Positions 1 through 9,658 are shown, numbered from the stretch's first letter. The stretch: 64,000 bases of DNA from Photobacterium carnosum (GCF_002849605.1 NZ_NPIB01000020.1:1-64000), one strand, 5' to 3'. Program-made: numbers and translations. Notes: generated from the letters alone by a model not told the origin.

Positions 1-84
1 TATATATTGCAGCATTACAACACTAAGCGGGGCCATAGTTATAACAACTATTTACCGCCAGTGGTGATGGAAGCAGCCGCTTAA
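1..84 (+). pseudogene. IS3-family transposase (OrfB), C-terminal end only
   Basis: The frame is open from the first base of the window to a TAA at 82-84. It encodes a tail containing HYNTKRGHSYNNYLPP, which matches the C-terminal end of IS3-family integrase-type transposases (HYN-KR-HSYN pattern). Only the last 27 residues are visible because the window starts inside the gene, so whether the full element is intact cannot be judged. It is followed at about 100-127 by what looks like the right end of the element. Confidence 0.7.
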
Positions 85-127
85 TTTAAACACCTATAAA
101 GGTGTACAGTTTTACTTGACCACTTCA
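85..127 (+). mobile_element. Probable right end of the IS3-family element
   Basis: Noncoding stretch after the transposase stop, ending in GTACAGTTTTACTTGACCAC followed by TTCA. Its position suggests a terminal inverted repeat, but the left end is outside the window so the repeat cannot be confirmed. The last 13 bases of this region (TTGACCACTTCAC, 116-128) recur at 53990-54002, just upstream of cas6f. Confidence 0.45.
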
Positions 128-161
128 CTCGCTGCATAATTGTGTCTGGAATTCAGCACGT

Positions 162-437
162 TTGTACTTCACCAAAACTTTGCGACAGAACCAAAAAACG
201 TTCTCAGTTATTATAAATATTATTGCATGGCTTATTTTTACACTTGGCGTATTATCACCATTGACTCCTTCTTATGGGAAGCCAACATTAGGTTCTATAA
301 TAGCTTTTATTTTGTTACCTATACTTTTATTGGTGATATCTTGTAATTGTTATGATCATAAACTATCAAGGTTTATCGTAATATTTCAAGCTTTACTTAT
401 TATTGGATTAACACTCAAATTGTTTTCACTTTATTAG
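162..437 (+). CDS. Small membrane protein, probably 5'-truncated by the IS
   Basis: The encoded 91-residue protein is strongly hydrophobic, with about three membrane segments (residues ~17-33, ~43-60 and ~70-90) and few charges. The only start in range is a TTG at 162, with no clear ribosome binding site. The frame stays open upstream to a stop at 117-119 inside the IS end, which suggests that the true start was lost when the element inserted. No family is recognised. No terminator is obvious directly after it. Confidence 0.4.
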   Translation: MYFTKTLRQNQKTFSVIINIIAWLIFTLGVLSPLTPSYGKPTLGSIIAFILLPILLLVISCNCYDHKLSRFIVIFQALLIIGLTLKLFSLY

Positions 438-664
438 TACAACCTAATAACATATGCGAATAATTATCTAAAGGGATAGCAGAAAAATTCAGCTTATTTG
501 TAACAAGTCCACTAACCTTATCAAAAGACCACTTAAGTTGAGTCGTGTAACAAAACCGTTTGTAAAGCATGTGTCAACAGTTAATTAAAATAAAAGGCTG
601 GTTATAAATAACCGAATTCGGTGCAATGGAACAATTAAGAGTTATCGTAGCTATTCAATAAAGC
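438..664. other. Intergenic stretch, nothing recognised
   Basis: AT-rich DNA without a convincing reading frame. It separates the truncated membrane gene from the 3' end of the haemagglutinin fragment on the other strand. No repeat or RNA gene was recognised. Confidence 0.4.
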
Positions 665-697
665 CAAAAAGCAGCAAAGTCTAATGACTTTACTGCT
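665..697 (-). terminator. Rho-independent terminator of the haemagglutinin fragment
   Basis: Plus-strand bases 671-696 form a long hairpin (GCAG/CTGC and AAAGTC/GACTTT arms with a TAAT loop). Read on the minus strand it is followed by a T-run, as expected for termination of the gene ending at 733. Its survival suggests that the 3' end of that gene is original even though the 5' part is lost. Confidence 0.65.
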
Positions 698-732
698 TAA
701 TTGCATCCTTACTATTACCACAAACATATTTA

Positions 733-1986
733 TTATTTATTATTTACACCAGCACTTGCTATTGTTTTATTCATATTAACAGACGCTGTTATTGGTGATT
801 CACCTTTGGTAATACCTTTAGTAATCGTATTTAAAACACCACCAACGGTAAATGGAACATCTAAACTCGCCCCATAATTATGGTTATATCCATGCATATC
901 TTTATTGATGACTTTAGAATCACCTATCAATACTCCACCATTATTAGTACTTATTTTTGCTCCCGTAAGATTAGTGCCACCTTTAACGTTAAGATCTACC
1001 CCATTTTCAGCATGAATTACTGATTGTTCAGTAACTAGATTATTATTCACAACATCAAAACTGAAACCAGCATGCCCACTATGGCCTTTTATTTTATCTT
1101 CAACCAAAGCACTTTTCACACCATTACCAATGGTACGCGCACCACGATCCCACAATGCGGTTTTTTCCGGTGCTTTTTCTATTATTTTTTCTGGTAATGT
1201 TACTTTGTCTTGTGCCTTATTAAAACTTACGGTGCCAGCGGTATCTTGTGATTTATCATGGCGACGAGCAAACGCATTATATTTTTCAGTCACCTGACCA
1301 GCACCAGACTCGACGACACTATTTAATTTTTCATTCAATGGTTTAGAGTAATGTACAGTGCCAGCTTTAGATAATTTAGTTGTGATACTTGGTAATTTAG
1401 TATTAGTGTGCCCAATACCCGTATCAACATTAACACTAACTTTATGCTCGCTATCATTACGACTTTCAATATTTAAATTACCACCAATATCGCCATTAAT
1501 TTTACCTCCATTGAGTACTCCGCCAGCAATACGGGTATCTTTTTGACTTATAATAGTAATATTATCTGCGTCGATCTTAGCATTCTGGTTGATTTTTTTA
1601 TCCAGTTTATCAATACCCACGCTTAACCCAGCATTTAAATTATGTGTGTCTGAACCACTATTAGGATCGACTTTACCTTGACCATCTTTTTTAAATGACT
1701 GACCAACAACCGCATTACCATTTATGGCTACATCCCAATTATTCTTATGCTCTGTTGTCTGTGCTGATTCAAGAATAATACCGCCTTTATTCGCCGTTAA
1801 AGTAATATTTTTACTCTTAACTTGGTTACCCACCCCATGAATAGCATCGTTATCATTCGATCCTGCATTGATACTAATTTTATTATTACTGCTTAATTCA
1901 GAGCCCTGTTGTTTAACCAATGTTTCATCTTTAAATGGCTTTGTTGCAACGCTCAAATAATCATCAATTAGATATTTCATTTCCAT
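733..1986 (-). pseudogene. Filamentous haemagglutinin-type adhesin, C-terminal fragment
   Basis: The protein is rich in Asn, Gly, Thr and Ser, with repeating beta-strand patterns such as GGNLNIESRNDSEHK, LTANKGGIILESAQT and VNVKGGTNLTGAKI. These are typical of haemagglutinin-repeat domains of secreted two-partner adhesins and CdiA-like proteins. Such proteins usually exceed 1,500 residues, and only about 400 remain. The first ~17 codons (1986 to 1937) lie inside the left end of the adjacent IS, so the apparent ATG is supplied by the IS and genuine sequence starts near 1936. No signal peptide, TPS secretion domain or toxin domain remains. It is best read as a truncated remnant. Confidence 0.8.
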
Positions 1987-3055
1987 TTTTATATACTGTT
2001 CGATTCATACTTACCTTACTGATAATTAACACATGCCTTACAAAGCCAATCTGACTAAACAACATCATATTAAGAAGCATATTTATCAACAAAGTAATTA
2101 TTCAGATTATAACAAAGCGCTTAAAAATAGAGGGCGAATTGATATTTGGATATCAGATAACATCCTTGCCTGTTGGCAAGATGATTATCGAACTCATGAC
2201 GGTACAGGCTCCAGTGTAAAATATCCTAATAGCACCATTGAAGCTTGCTATTACTTACGTATGGTATTTAAATTTCCATTACGTCAAACGCAAGGTTTTA
2301 TCGAAAATATTCTTGAAATGCTAAGGTTAGAGACACTTCAATGTCCAGACTATACGCTGTTGTCTAAGCGTCTCAGTCAATTAGGTTTTAAAACGCCAAA
2401 ATTCAAAAAATATGAAAAAGCAGACGATGATATTGTTGCTATAGCCATTGACTCTACGGGATTGAAACGATTTGGTAGAGATGAATGGCATCAAGAAAAA
2501 CATAAGGTTAACGCTAAACGAAGTTGGCGCAAAGCGCATCTAGCGGTAGCAAGTAATCACCTTATTCAAAGCGCAGTATTGACCCATAAAAATGTTATGG
2601 ATGACCAAGTTGTTGACGCCCTTTGTACTCAGATAACTAAGCCTCTCACGCATATTAGCGCTGATAAAATGTATGATACAGACGCGGTATTTGAAACATT
2701 AGATGCTTACTTTCCACTTGCTGATATTGTCATTCCCCCCAAAGATAATACGTTTGCTGATGAAAGCCATCATCCTAAAAGGATGACTAATCTCATTAGT
2801 TATTTTGCTCTGGGTGTCACTCGATGGCAAAGGTTTAAACACTATGGGCGAAGGAATGTATCAGAAACAGCAATGCAACGTTACAAAAAGATAATAGGTC
2901 CCAAGTTACACAGTAGAAAGTTCAGCAATCAACAACAAGAAATGTTAATTGGATGTGGCATCCTAAATCGATTTACTCAACTTGGGATGCCAAATAGCTT
3001 CCGAGTCGCCTAGTCATATCAAAAGACAACGGACTTAGAGTATTGCAACAAAGCC
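1937..3055 (+). mobile_element. IS5-family (IS903 group) insertion sequence, complete
   Basis: The element is bounded by inverted repeats: GGCTTTGTTGCAA at 1937-1949 on the left and TTGCAACAAAGCC at 3043-3055 on the right, 13 bases perfect. The outer GGCTTTGTTG is the terminal sequence typical of IS903-like elements. One transposase gene fills the interior. The nine bases outside each end (TCTTTAAAT and GCTAAAATG) do not match, so no target duplication is present. That suggests the flanks were exchanged by recombination or deletion after insertion. Confidence 0.85.
2033..3013 (+). CDS. IS5-family transposase (IS903 group)
   Basis: A 326-residue DDE transposase, close to the usual ~310 residues of this group. 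The catalytic motifs are visible: first Asp in AIDSTGLK (about residue 142), second Asp in ISADKMYD (about 222), and the glutamate in YGRRNVSETAMQRYK (about 277-291). The last fits the Y-(2)-R-(3)-E-(6)-K signature of the IS4/IS5 superfamily exactly. The ATG at 2033 lies about 95 bases inside the left inverted repeat. The gene appears intact, so the element may still be active. Confidence 0.9.
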   Translation: MPYKANLTKQHHIKKHIYQQSNYSDYNKALKNRGRIDIWISDNILACWQDDYRTHDGTGSSVKYPNSTIEACYYLRMVFKFPLRQTQGFIENILEMLRLETLQCPDYTLLSKRLSQLGFKTPKFKKYEKADDDIVAIAIDSTGLKRFGRDEWHQEKHKVNAKRSWRKAHLAVASNHLIQSAVLTHKNVMDDQVVDALCTQITKPLTHISADKMYDTDAVFETLDAYFPLADIVIPPKDNTFADESHHPKRMTNLISYFALGVTRWQRFKHYGRRNVSETAMQRYKKIIGPKLHSRKFSNQQQEMLIGCGILNRFTQLGMPNSFRVA

Positions 3056-3213
3056 GCTAAAATGCGATGTGCTAAGTGGTTAAATTATTAATGTTACTGC
3101 CAATACAAGGGAAACACTGAGGTACAAAACGATAACGTTGATATAGCTGAAAGTTTAACTGTTACTTGGTGCTGCATTTAATAACTCTCTAAACAACAGA
3201 GCGATATTTATTG
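3054..3213. repeat. Degenerate repeat copy A, shared with the region upstream of cas6f
   Basis: Starting at the right edge of the IS, this stretch resembles 53810-53950. Shared blocks include CCGCTAAAATG, AAGTGGTTAA, TTATTAATGTTA, GTTGATATAGCTGAAA against GTTGATGCTGCTAAAA, and AACTGTTA. Overall similarity by eye is roughly two thirds with small gaps. It encodes no clear protein. Confidence 0.5.
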
Positions 3214-3250
3214 GAAAAAGAATACCTAGATGCACCAAAATACAAAGAAA

Positions 3251-3275
3251 CCGACCAGTATTTATCACTGACCGG
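3251..3275 (-). terminator. Terminator-like hairpin after the VirB4/TraC gene
   Basis: On the minus strand CCGGTCAGT and ACTGGTCGG pair over nine positions (two G-U) around the loop GATAAAT, followed by TTTCTTTG. It lies 14 bases past the traC stop codon and would end the long minus-strand transfer operon. Confidence 0.55.
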
Positions 3276-3288
3276 CTTATTCTGATCA

Positions 3289-6165
3289 CTAACTAATGAT
3301 GCCTCGCGCTTTATCTAGTAGCTCACCTTTGTAAATTGCACCATCTATCATTTCATGTGGTAAACCCTTGGCTTTAAGCTCTTGGCACAACTGTCCACGC
3401 TCTGCTTTTTCTTCTTTATCGGTCATGGCCAGTGCCAATATACAACTTGGCGGTATGGCACGAAATAACGAGACAATCTTGTTACTCAGTATCACACCCT
3501 CAGTATATTTCTTATCTTCTTTACGGCACGACTCCATCATTATTTGTTTTTCGCTTGAAAAATTTTTGAACTTAGCTATTCGCTCAATCTCTTTCTTACT
3601 TGCCAGCATTACTATGTACCACTCGATCATCGACAGCATTTTTTCAGATTCAGCAGGAAAATCGGTAATGTTTTGAGTAATCAGCCAAGGACTAACACCA
3701 AGTTTACGGAACATCTTGATCATCTTAATCAAGAATGGTGCAAGTAATGGGTTAATAGTTACCAAGTGTGCTTCATCAATTAGTAAGGCAATCATGCGAG
3801 CCAAATACTGATCGCGTTCAGCAAGGTTATTTACATATTGCAGAATACCCATAAAGGCAATCGCCATATGCGCTTCATAGCCCTCGCGTGTAAACGTTGC
3901 AAGGTCAATAATGCAAACGTCAACGTCAGGTATGCCATCACCCTCACTGTTAAATACATTACATTCAAATGTATTTGGTTCACACCAAAAGCCTAAGCCG
4001 CCAGCCATATCTGCAGCTTTCTTTCTACGTTCTTCGTTGTACTCACCATGTCGTTGATTGGCTATATCATCTAACACTTCTAGGATATGTTGTGGGCGAA
4101 CCATTACCCCTGAATTATGGCAACGCTTTGCAGCATCAACAATGCTTCTACGTAGCATTTGACGGTCTGCACGACGATACGATTCGTATTCACGAACTTC
4201 ACCACCAGTGATCATCATTAGAGCAATAATCTCTAACTCACCCAAAATATCTCGTTCTACAGTTTCATCATCAAGATCTATTGCGCTATCTGTAATAGCA
4301 TCTTCTTCTATCTTGTCTATTTCGTGTGAGAAATCATCTACTGTGTTGATTTTGCTATCTTCAATCTCAACTAACTTGTAGGCATCTGCAAACAAACATA
4401 GTGGAGTTACTTTATCTGCACTATAGGACATTTTGGCTGTTTTCAGCCCGTAACGGCTAAAGTAATCACCAAGAAGACCAAATGAATTACCTGGATCAAA
4501 TATAAACATTCTTGGACGATAGATCGCCATTATAGACGTTGCCAAATAACAACTTGTTGCTGATTTACCTGAACCTGGAGCACCAAGAACCAATCCAAAT
4601 GTATTATTTTCACGGTCATTTTTATTGAACGGATCAACGCATAATGGAGAACCGCCCCGATTAAAAAAAACATAGCACGGATTTTTAGTTCCAAGGTCAC
4701 GACCATAGGCAAAAGATAGGTTTGCTACGTGCTGACACCAAATTGGCTTATGGTAAATATATTTAGCATCAAATTCAGGATTAAAGGCCATTGGCAAGCC
4801 AAACAAGAATGCTTTTACCGAGTAAGGATCATGGCGGTCAGTAAGCGGTTTCAAACCACAGTTATGTAACGTTGTATATGCTGAAATACAGCGTTTCTTT
4901 AGGTCTTTTAAGTTTTTACCACGGATATACAAACCACTAAAGTTACGACAAATCAGATCACCACGCCCAACGCTTTGCGCTATTTGCTGTAATGCTTCAC
5001 CTTTACGGCTTGCGCTTGTGCTACCACCGTAACTTTTCTCAGATTGTGTTTGAATAATTCCATCGAACTCAACTTGAGGACAGATAACAGTAGTGGACGA
5101 TAGAATAGCTCCTGTAGGTAAGCGATCTAACCCACACGATACCGTTTCAGACCCACTACCTAACTCACCATCGACAACCTCACCGGTTAACTGGCCAATA
5201 CGAGGAATCGAACGTAAACCACCAATACGCATAAAACGCATTGGCTGATCATCAAACCACCAGCAATTATTCTTGTTATCGCTACGCGGTGGTGACATTA
5301 CCAGAGAGTTGCAAAGAGCATCACCAATTGGTAACTCCCCGTCAGCTTCACGCGCTAAAATGTCATCATAAATACGATGAAAGTTTTTCTTCCCCATTTC
5401 TGGATCTGGATTAAACAAATCCAACAACCATGAGAAGAATGTCTTTGGTGTATCTTCCATCACACGGAAGCCACCCGACTCTAAAGTTTGAATCGCGGTA
5501 TCCATGACTTCATTAATTTCTTCTGCAGGGCAAAAATCCACATCGTTTGCATTACTTTGCGTACAACGCCTGTAAATGATCAGTTTAGTTTGGCGATAAC
5601 CACCAACAAAAGCGGATTTTGTTACCGCATTATCTATAAAAATACCATCTTGATTATTGGCAATACCTTGCAAGTGTTTACGCTGCATATCTATATAGTG
5701 TTTTGTAAATTCTGTTCCTTGAGCGTGTGGTGCAGCGTAGGACTCCATTTCATCAGCTATACGGTCTATGTTTGGATCATCATAACTAAACTGCTGAATA
5801 ATCCATTGTCCCTCATGCCTCGCATACTGATGAAACGACTGCTCTAAAAATTCAGTCAGTTTGTCACGATAACGAATTAGCGATTCAGTATCACGCCCCT
5901 CAGTAGCGACAGGTTCAATAGTGTAAACCTTAGCGCGTGAGAACATATCTTCTAGGATAAACGTCTTGGTCGTATTGTCGTAACCAGCGTAAGGCAGCAA
6001 ATCAACAAAAGATGGTAGGTCACGATCATAGATACCTTGTACGTCTTTTTTCGTGACAGGCTTTCTTTCTGGTTGGATATTAGTTTTTTCCTGATCAGGT
6101 GCGCTTTCAACAGGGGTTTTATTAGCCCCACCTACTGTTAACGCACTCATTATTTTTTTTAGCAT
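3289..6165 (-). CDS. traC: Conjugative transfer ATPase, VirB4/TraC family (MPF_G type, PFL_4706-like)
   Basis: A 958-residue ATPase that energises assembly of the mating pore at the inner membrane. The Walker A motif GAPGSGKS is at about residues 525-532, and the Walker B-like LLIDEAH is at about 790. An acidic insertion (EIEDSKINTVDDFSHEIDKIEEDA) lies in the C-terminal half. Length and motif order fit the PFL_4706/TraC family of ICE- and plasmid-borne MPF_G systems. The gene ends the minus-strand operon, starting 3 bases after the stop of the lipoprotein gene. No frameshift is seen. Confidence 0.9.
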   Translation of the reverse strand: MLKKIMSALTVGGANKTPVESAPDQEKTNIQPERKPVTKKDVQGIYDRDLPSFVDLLPYAGYDNTTKTFILEDMFSRAKVYTIEPVATEGRDTESLIRYRDKLTEFLEQSFHQYARHEGQWIIQQFSYDDPNIDRIADEMESYAAPHAQGTEFTKHYIDMQRKHLQGIANNQDGIFIDNAVTKSAFVGGYRQTKLIIYRRCTQSNANDVDFCPAEEINEVMDTAIQTLESGGFRVMEDTPKTFFSWLLDLFNPDPEMGKKNFHRIYDDILAREADGELPIGDALCNSLVMSPPRSDNKNNCWWFDDQPMRFMRIGGLRSIPRIGQLTGEVVDGELGSGSETVSCGLDRLPTGAILSSTTVICPQVEFDGIIQTQSEKSYGGSTSASRKGEALQQIAQSVGRGDLICRNFSGLYIRGKNLKDLKKRCISAYTTLHNCGLKPLTDRHDPYSVKAFLFGLPMAFNPEFDAKYIYHKPIWCQHVANLSFAYGRDLGTKNPCYVFFNRGGSPLCVDPFNKNDRENNTFGLVLGAPGSGKSATSCYLATSIMAIYRPRMFIFDPGNSFGLLGDYFSRYGLKTAKMSYSADKVTPLCLFADAYKLVEIEDSKINTVDDFSHEIDKIEEDAITDSAIDLDDETVERDILGELEIIALMMITGGEVREYESYRRADRQMLRRSIVDAAKRCHNSGVMVRPQHILEVLDDIANQRHGEYNEERRKKAADMAGGLGFWCEPNTFECNVFNSEGDGIPDVDVCIIDLATFTREGYEAHMAIAFMGILQYVNNLAERDQYLARMIALLIDEAHLVTINPLLAPFLIKMIKMFRKLGVSPWLITQNITDFPAESEKMLSMIEWYIVMLASKKEIERIAKFKNFSSEKQIMMESCRKEDKKYTEGVILSNKIVSLFRAIPPSCILALAMTDKEEKAERGQLCQELKAKGLPHEMIDGAIYKGELLDKARGIIS

Positions 6166-6168
6166 TTG

Positions 6169-6588
6169 TTATTTCCAATTAGATAAATTAACTTCGCCTG
6201 GGAGCGCGTATTCATCACGTTCCAACAACTTAAACTCAGTGACATATGCTGGAACAACAATGTTATCTCGCGTACTCATGTGAGTATTTACGAATAGGTA
6301 CATTGTTGGATTCTGCAACATACGAAACTCAGGCTTTGGTGTACCGTGGTTAATATATGGTGTGATATTACGCTCGGTTGGTGTTGCTACACGTTTATTT
6401 ACGAAATGACGGCCACCATCCCATAACTTCCCTACTTCACCGTCTTGACCACCAGCAGAGTGATTATCGTATATCTCTTGCATAGTCATATTATCAGTTG
6501 GAAAAAGGTCTTTTGGAGCGGCTGTACAACCAGACATTGCTAATGTTGTTGCGATAATAACGCTACTAATCAAGTGTTTTGTTTGCAT
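6169..6588 (-). CDS. Conjugative transfer region lipoprotein (TIGR03751-like)
   Basis: A 139-residue precursor with a lipoprotein signal: basic start, hydrophobic core and lipobox MSGC with Cys21. The following PKDLFPTDNMTMQEIYDNH matches the start of the short lipoproteins that sit between traB-like and traC-like genes in MPF_G clusters. It is probably the outer-membrane-anchored VirB7-like component of the pore. The gene overlaps the end of the preceding virB10-like gene by 23 bases, implying translational coupling. Confidence 0.8.
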   Translation of the reverse strand: MQTKHLISSVIIATTLAMSGCTAAPKDLFPTDNMTMQEIYDNHSAGGQDGEVGKLWDGGRHFVNKRVATPTERNITPYINHGTPKPEFRMLQNPTMYLFVNTHMSTRDNIVVPAYVTEFKLLERDEYALPGEVNLSNWK

Positions 6589-8056
6589 GGGTATTCCAAT
6601 CCTTTACGTAAGATACTTTTCGAGCTTGTGAATGGTAATCAATAGGTATTTGCTTTGTAATGTGAATGCTAATTTTCACATTTGGCTTAACATAGACCAT
6701 TGCAAATGCTGTTTGGCGTATATCTTCAATCCATGCATTCATAGATTTAACAGCAGCATCACCGCCAGTCCCTAAAGCGTATTTAGTCGGATCGGTTATA
6801 ACAGCGTTGCGATTATCGCCTGTACCCGTTACTTCTTGAGCAGCAGCAGCAAAACCACTCGCCACACCGCCTATAGCAGCCAAGCCACCCTGTAGAGAAA
6901 TGAAACTTGCAGCGTCAGAAATGTATTTACCACTAATACATGGAATACCGTTATCAGTTGAAATCCAACCCACACGGTCTTGTGATACTTGACCGGCAGC
7001 TTCATAAGAGGTGCTGTTGTTTCCCCCCTCTTGATCTAAATTGCTCGCATTAAATGACTGCACACGACCATCGTTAAATGTGTATGTACCACTCACAATG
7101 TCACCAGAAACACATTGGCCAGTGTAGTTCCCTTTAGCTACGCCAGATAACACCATCGACTTCAAGTTAGGAATGTAAATACCGTTACTCGCTAGATTAT
7201 CTGCGCCTACCAATACCTTGAACTCAAACGGATCAATTAACTTGCCTTTAACCGGCACTCGACCTAACAATGCGGTCATAGTTACCGCGCCCATTAAAGT
7301 AGAGTCTTGAGGGATCGTGCCAAACTTAGTTACATGATCAATCTCTTTACCGTCCTCAGTCTTTTCAATCACTTTTGGTTGGTAAAGACGATTACCTGTA
7401 TTTCGTTTGAATACATCTTTTTTATCTAAAGCAAAAACTGCAGTGGGTTCTTTGTTGTTGTTTTCAGCTTTTAGCTCTGCATCACTCGGTAGAGTCCATC
7501 CATTTAAAGACTGACTTTCTGTTAGTTGATACCCGTTATCGGCGTTACCAGCCACAGTGCCAGCGTTAATGTTGCCGTTTCCAAGATTACTTGATGTATC
7601 TACTCCGTAATCATCAATATAACTAGGTTGTTCGACATGAGTGCGATTCGTAAAGTCACGCAGTTGGTTTTCCATATCGAGTAACTTATTATTAACAGCA
7701 TCATCAACATCTAATGCACCTGTCGCATTAATTTTGTTTAAAACAGAATTAACTATATCGTCAGTATTAGTCTTGTTATTCCCACCACGCTTAACATTAT
7801 CCAGTTCAGACGTTAACTGACGGTTTGCATCTTCCAAATTAGCTAGTTTTTCATTCTGAGCTTTAGAAATAGCAACAAGAGTCGCCACTTGTTCTTCTGA
7901 TGTTGTTTCAAGGCCGCCAGCTTTTTTTGTTGGCAGATCTGGTGCGGCAGCTTGAACAGTCACGTTTTTTGATGATTCACCGCTAGGCATTACGGCTATC
8001 ACAGCAGTTACAACAAGTGCAGCACCTATAGCTACAGTTAAAGGACTTAATTTCAT
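6566..8056 (-). CDS. traB: VirB10/TraB-type transfer protein (PFL_4705-like)
   Basis: 496 residues. An N-terminal membrane anchor (residues ~5-23) is followed by a coiled coil (~57-90, KAQNEKLANLEDANRQLTSE) and a C-terminal beta domain (~230-440). This is the layout of VirB10/TraB proteins, which span from inner to outer membrane and gate the channel. A Gly/Ala-rich segment near 385-405 (GGLAAIGGVASGFAAAAQE) could be the outer-membrane-inserting antenna. The order next to the lipoprotein and ATPase matches MPF_G clusters. Confidence 0.85.
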   Translation of the reverse strand: MKLSPLTVAIGAALVVTAVIAVMPSGESSKNVTVQAAAPDLPTKKAGGLETTSEEQVATLVAISKAQNEKLANLEDANRQLTSELDNVKRGGNNKTNTDDIVNSVLNKINATGALDVDDAVNNKLLDMENQLRDFTNRTHVEQPSYIDDYGVDTSSNLGNGNINAGTVAGNADNGYQLTESQSLNGWTLPSDAELKAENNNKEPTAVFALDKKDVFKRNTGNRLYQPKVIEKTEDGKEIDHVTKFGTIPQDSTLMGAVTMTALLGRVPVKGKLIDPFEFKVLVGADNLASNGIYIPNLKSMVLSGVAKGNYTGQCVSGDIVSGTYTFNDGRVQSFNASNLDQEGGNNSTSYEAAGQVSQDRVGWISTDNGIPCISGKYISDAASFISLQGGLAAIGGVASGFAAAAQEVTGTGDNRNAVITDPTKYALGTGGDAAVKSMNAWIEDIRQTAFAMVYVKPNVKISIHITKQIPIDYHSQARKVSYVKDWNTHANKTLD

Positions 8057-8060
8057 TGAA

Positions 8061-8954
8061 TTACCCTACTGACGGATCAACGTTTTTAATTAACGTCTTT
8101 ATGTCGTGCTTCGTGATCAGATATAAATAACTAAAATTGTTTTGCGACGATTTTGCACCTAATGCGTAGTACGGTTCTGGTACTGAGGCGTAGCTAAAAT
8201 CAATCGCTATGTCGTCAAAGCGAACGTCAACAGGAAACGGCATACGATTACGTAAAGTGATAACGTACAAGTTCATATCGCCAGCCTTATACGCTGATTC
8301 AATGCGCGAATGGAACACGTTAGTAGATCGTCCGTAGAACAATTGATCTAGATTGAGCTTTAGTGCTGGCAATTGCTGAATCTGAGAGTTATTTGTCCAA
8401 AGGCGGCTAGGCATGAAATTACGCATAGCTGCATAACGTATTAACTCATTCGGTGATACGGCCTCGTTAGGTATAACAGCCGCAGCAGCCCCACCATCGC
8501 TGAACGCAGCATTTGAGCTTTGCTCCTCAGGAAGTACACCAACAGGCATTGATGATTGCATTGCTACTTTACTAGCGTTGTCATTTTCCCACGGCATTAC
8601 CACTCGTATTTCATCATCCGTACCTTTTGCCGTTGGTGATGAATTAACAGTGAATTTAATGATCTCGCCAGTTGTTGCGAGTTTTGCTTCAACAGGTATG
8701 TTCTTTAGTGTTTCGTTAGATTGTATGTAAAGGACACCAGCAGCACTATCTACTAACAACTTACCCTTTAGTTCCACTGGTACGCGAAACATGGCGTTAT
8801 CGGGCATACGTACTAAACGTTGTTGTTCATTTTTAAGGTTGATCTGTAATGGTGCACCATCCCATTTCATAACCTCAGTTGCATTAGCAGAAAGACTACA
8901 TGCAGTAGCAAGTAATCCTGATATTAAAAGAGCGATCTTTTTTTTGTTATTCAT
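8061..8954 (-). CDS. VirB9/TraK-type periplasmic transfer protein (PFL_4704-like)
   Basis: 297 residues with a cleavable signal peptide (MNNKKKIALLISGLLATACSLSANA). The mature part is mostly beta, with features of the integrating-conjugative-element PFL_4704 family, the presumed VirB9/TraK equivalent lining the outer part of the channel. The cysteine in the signal region is not in a good lipobox. It is separated by 4 bases from the virB10-like gene and by 2 from the virB8-like gene, so the three are co-transcribed. Confidence 0.8.
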   Translation of the reverse strand: MNNKKKIALLISGLLATACSLSANATEVMKWDGAPLQINLKNEQQRLVRMPDNAMFRVPVELKGKLLVDSAAGVLYIQSNETLKNIPVEAKLATTGEIIKFTVNSSPTAKGTDDEIRVVMPWENDNASKVAMQSSMPVGVLPEEQSSNAAFSDGGAAAAVIPNEAVSPNELIRYAAMRNFMPSRLWTNNSQIQQLPALKLNLDQLFYGRSTNVFHSRIESAYKAGDMNLYVITLRNRMPFPVDVRFDDIAIDFSYASVPEPYYALGAKSSQNNFSYLYLITKHDIKTLIKNVDPSVG

Positions 8955-8956
8955 AA

Positions 8957-9658
8957 TTAACCGTCTAAACCTATACGAGTCGGTTCACCATAGAAACCGG
9001 TAATACGTAAACCAGTTGGGTTATTCACTGGATCGAAATCTGCTTTCTCAACTACGATTGGGTAACGAGCTAAAATGTCTTTTGTTTTTTGCCCATTAAC
9101 ACGGTTTACAAATTGCAGATCTAAATAAACAACCCACTTAGAGGCACTTAACTTAAAGACTTTCTTATCATCAAAACGTGCACCTGCCATTTCACGAACT
9201 TCTTGGCTAACACCACGAGTCGCAATAGATTTTTTAAGCTCAAGTTTGATCATTGTTTCTAACTCTTGAGCGAACTCAGGTGTTAAATAGTTTCGATAAG
9301 CAATGATGTTTTTTTGAAGACCATTGCTAATATCATTTGTGTTGAATATTTGCTGCATTACATATAGGCCAAAACCGTAAACAGAATACGCAGGTACATC
9401 ACCAATGGTACGAGTCGAACCGCTTTCCAAGTTAGGCGTTTGATAGAGTAATATAGTGTCAGGTATACGATATAAGCCGTAAATAGTTACACAAAACAAA
9501 CCAGCCAAACCAAAACCAACAACACGTAAGGTTTTAATGTGATCGCGTGTTTCATCACTAAAACGCATCATTTTTTTTGGTAATGAACGTTTAGAAATAT
9601 TATTTTTTAGTGGTGGCGCGGTTTGATCTTTCGCGCTATTAGATTTCGTCTTCGTCAT
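8957..9658 (-). CDS. VirB8/TraE-type inner-membrane transfer protein (PFL_4703-like)
   Basis: 233 residues. A cytoplasmic basic N-terminus (residues 1-45) precedes one membrane segment (about 47-65, VVGFGLAGLFCVTIYGLY), followed by a periplasmic domain. This is the VirB8/TraE layout, acting as a scaffold for pore assembly. The C-terminal GFYGEPTRIGLDG is compact. The start overlaps the upstream gene by 20 bases. Assignment rests on topology and on the conserved gene order of MPF_G systems. Confidence 0.8.
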   Translation of the reverse strand: MTKTKSNSAKDQTAPPLKNNISKRSLPKKMMRFSDETRDHIKTLRVVGFGLAGLFCVTIYGLYRIPDTILLYQTPNLESGSTRTIGDVPAYSVYGFGLYVMQQIFNTNDISNGLQKNIIAYRNYLTPEFAQELETMIKLELKKSIATRGVSQEVREMAGARFDDKKVFKLSASKWVVYLDLQFVNRVNGQKTKDILARYPIVVEKADFDPVNNPTGLRITGFYGEPTRIGLDG

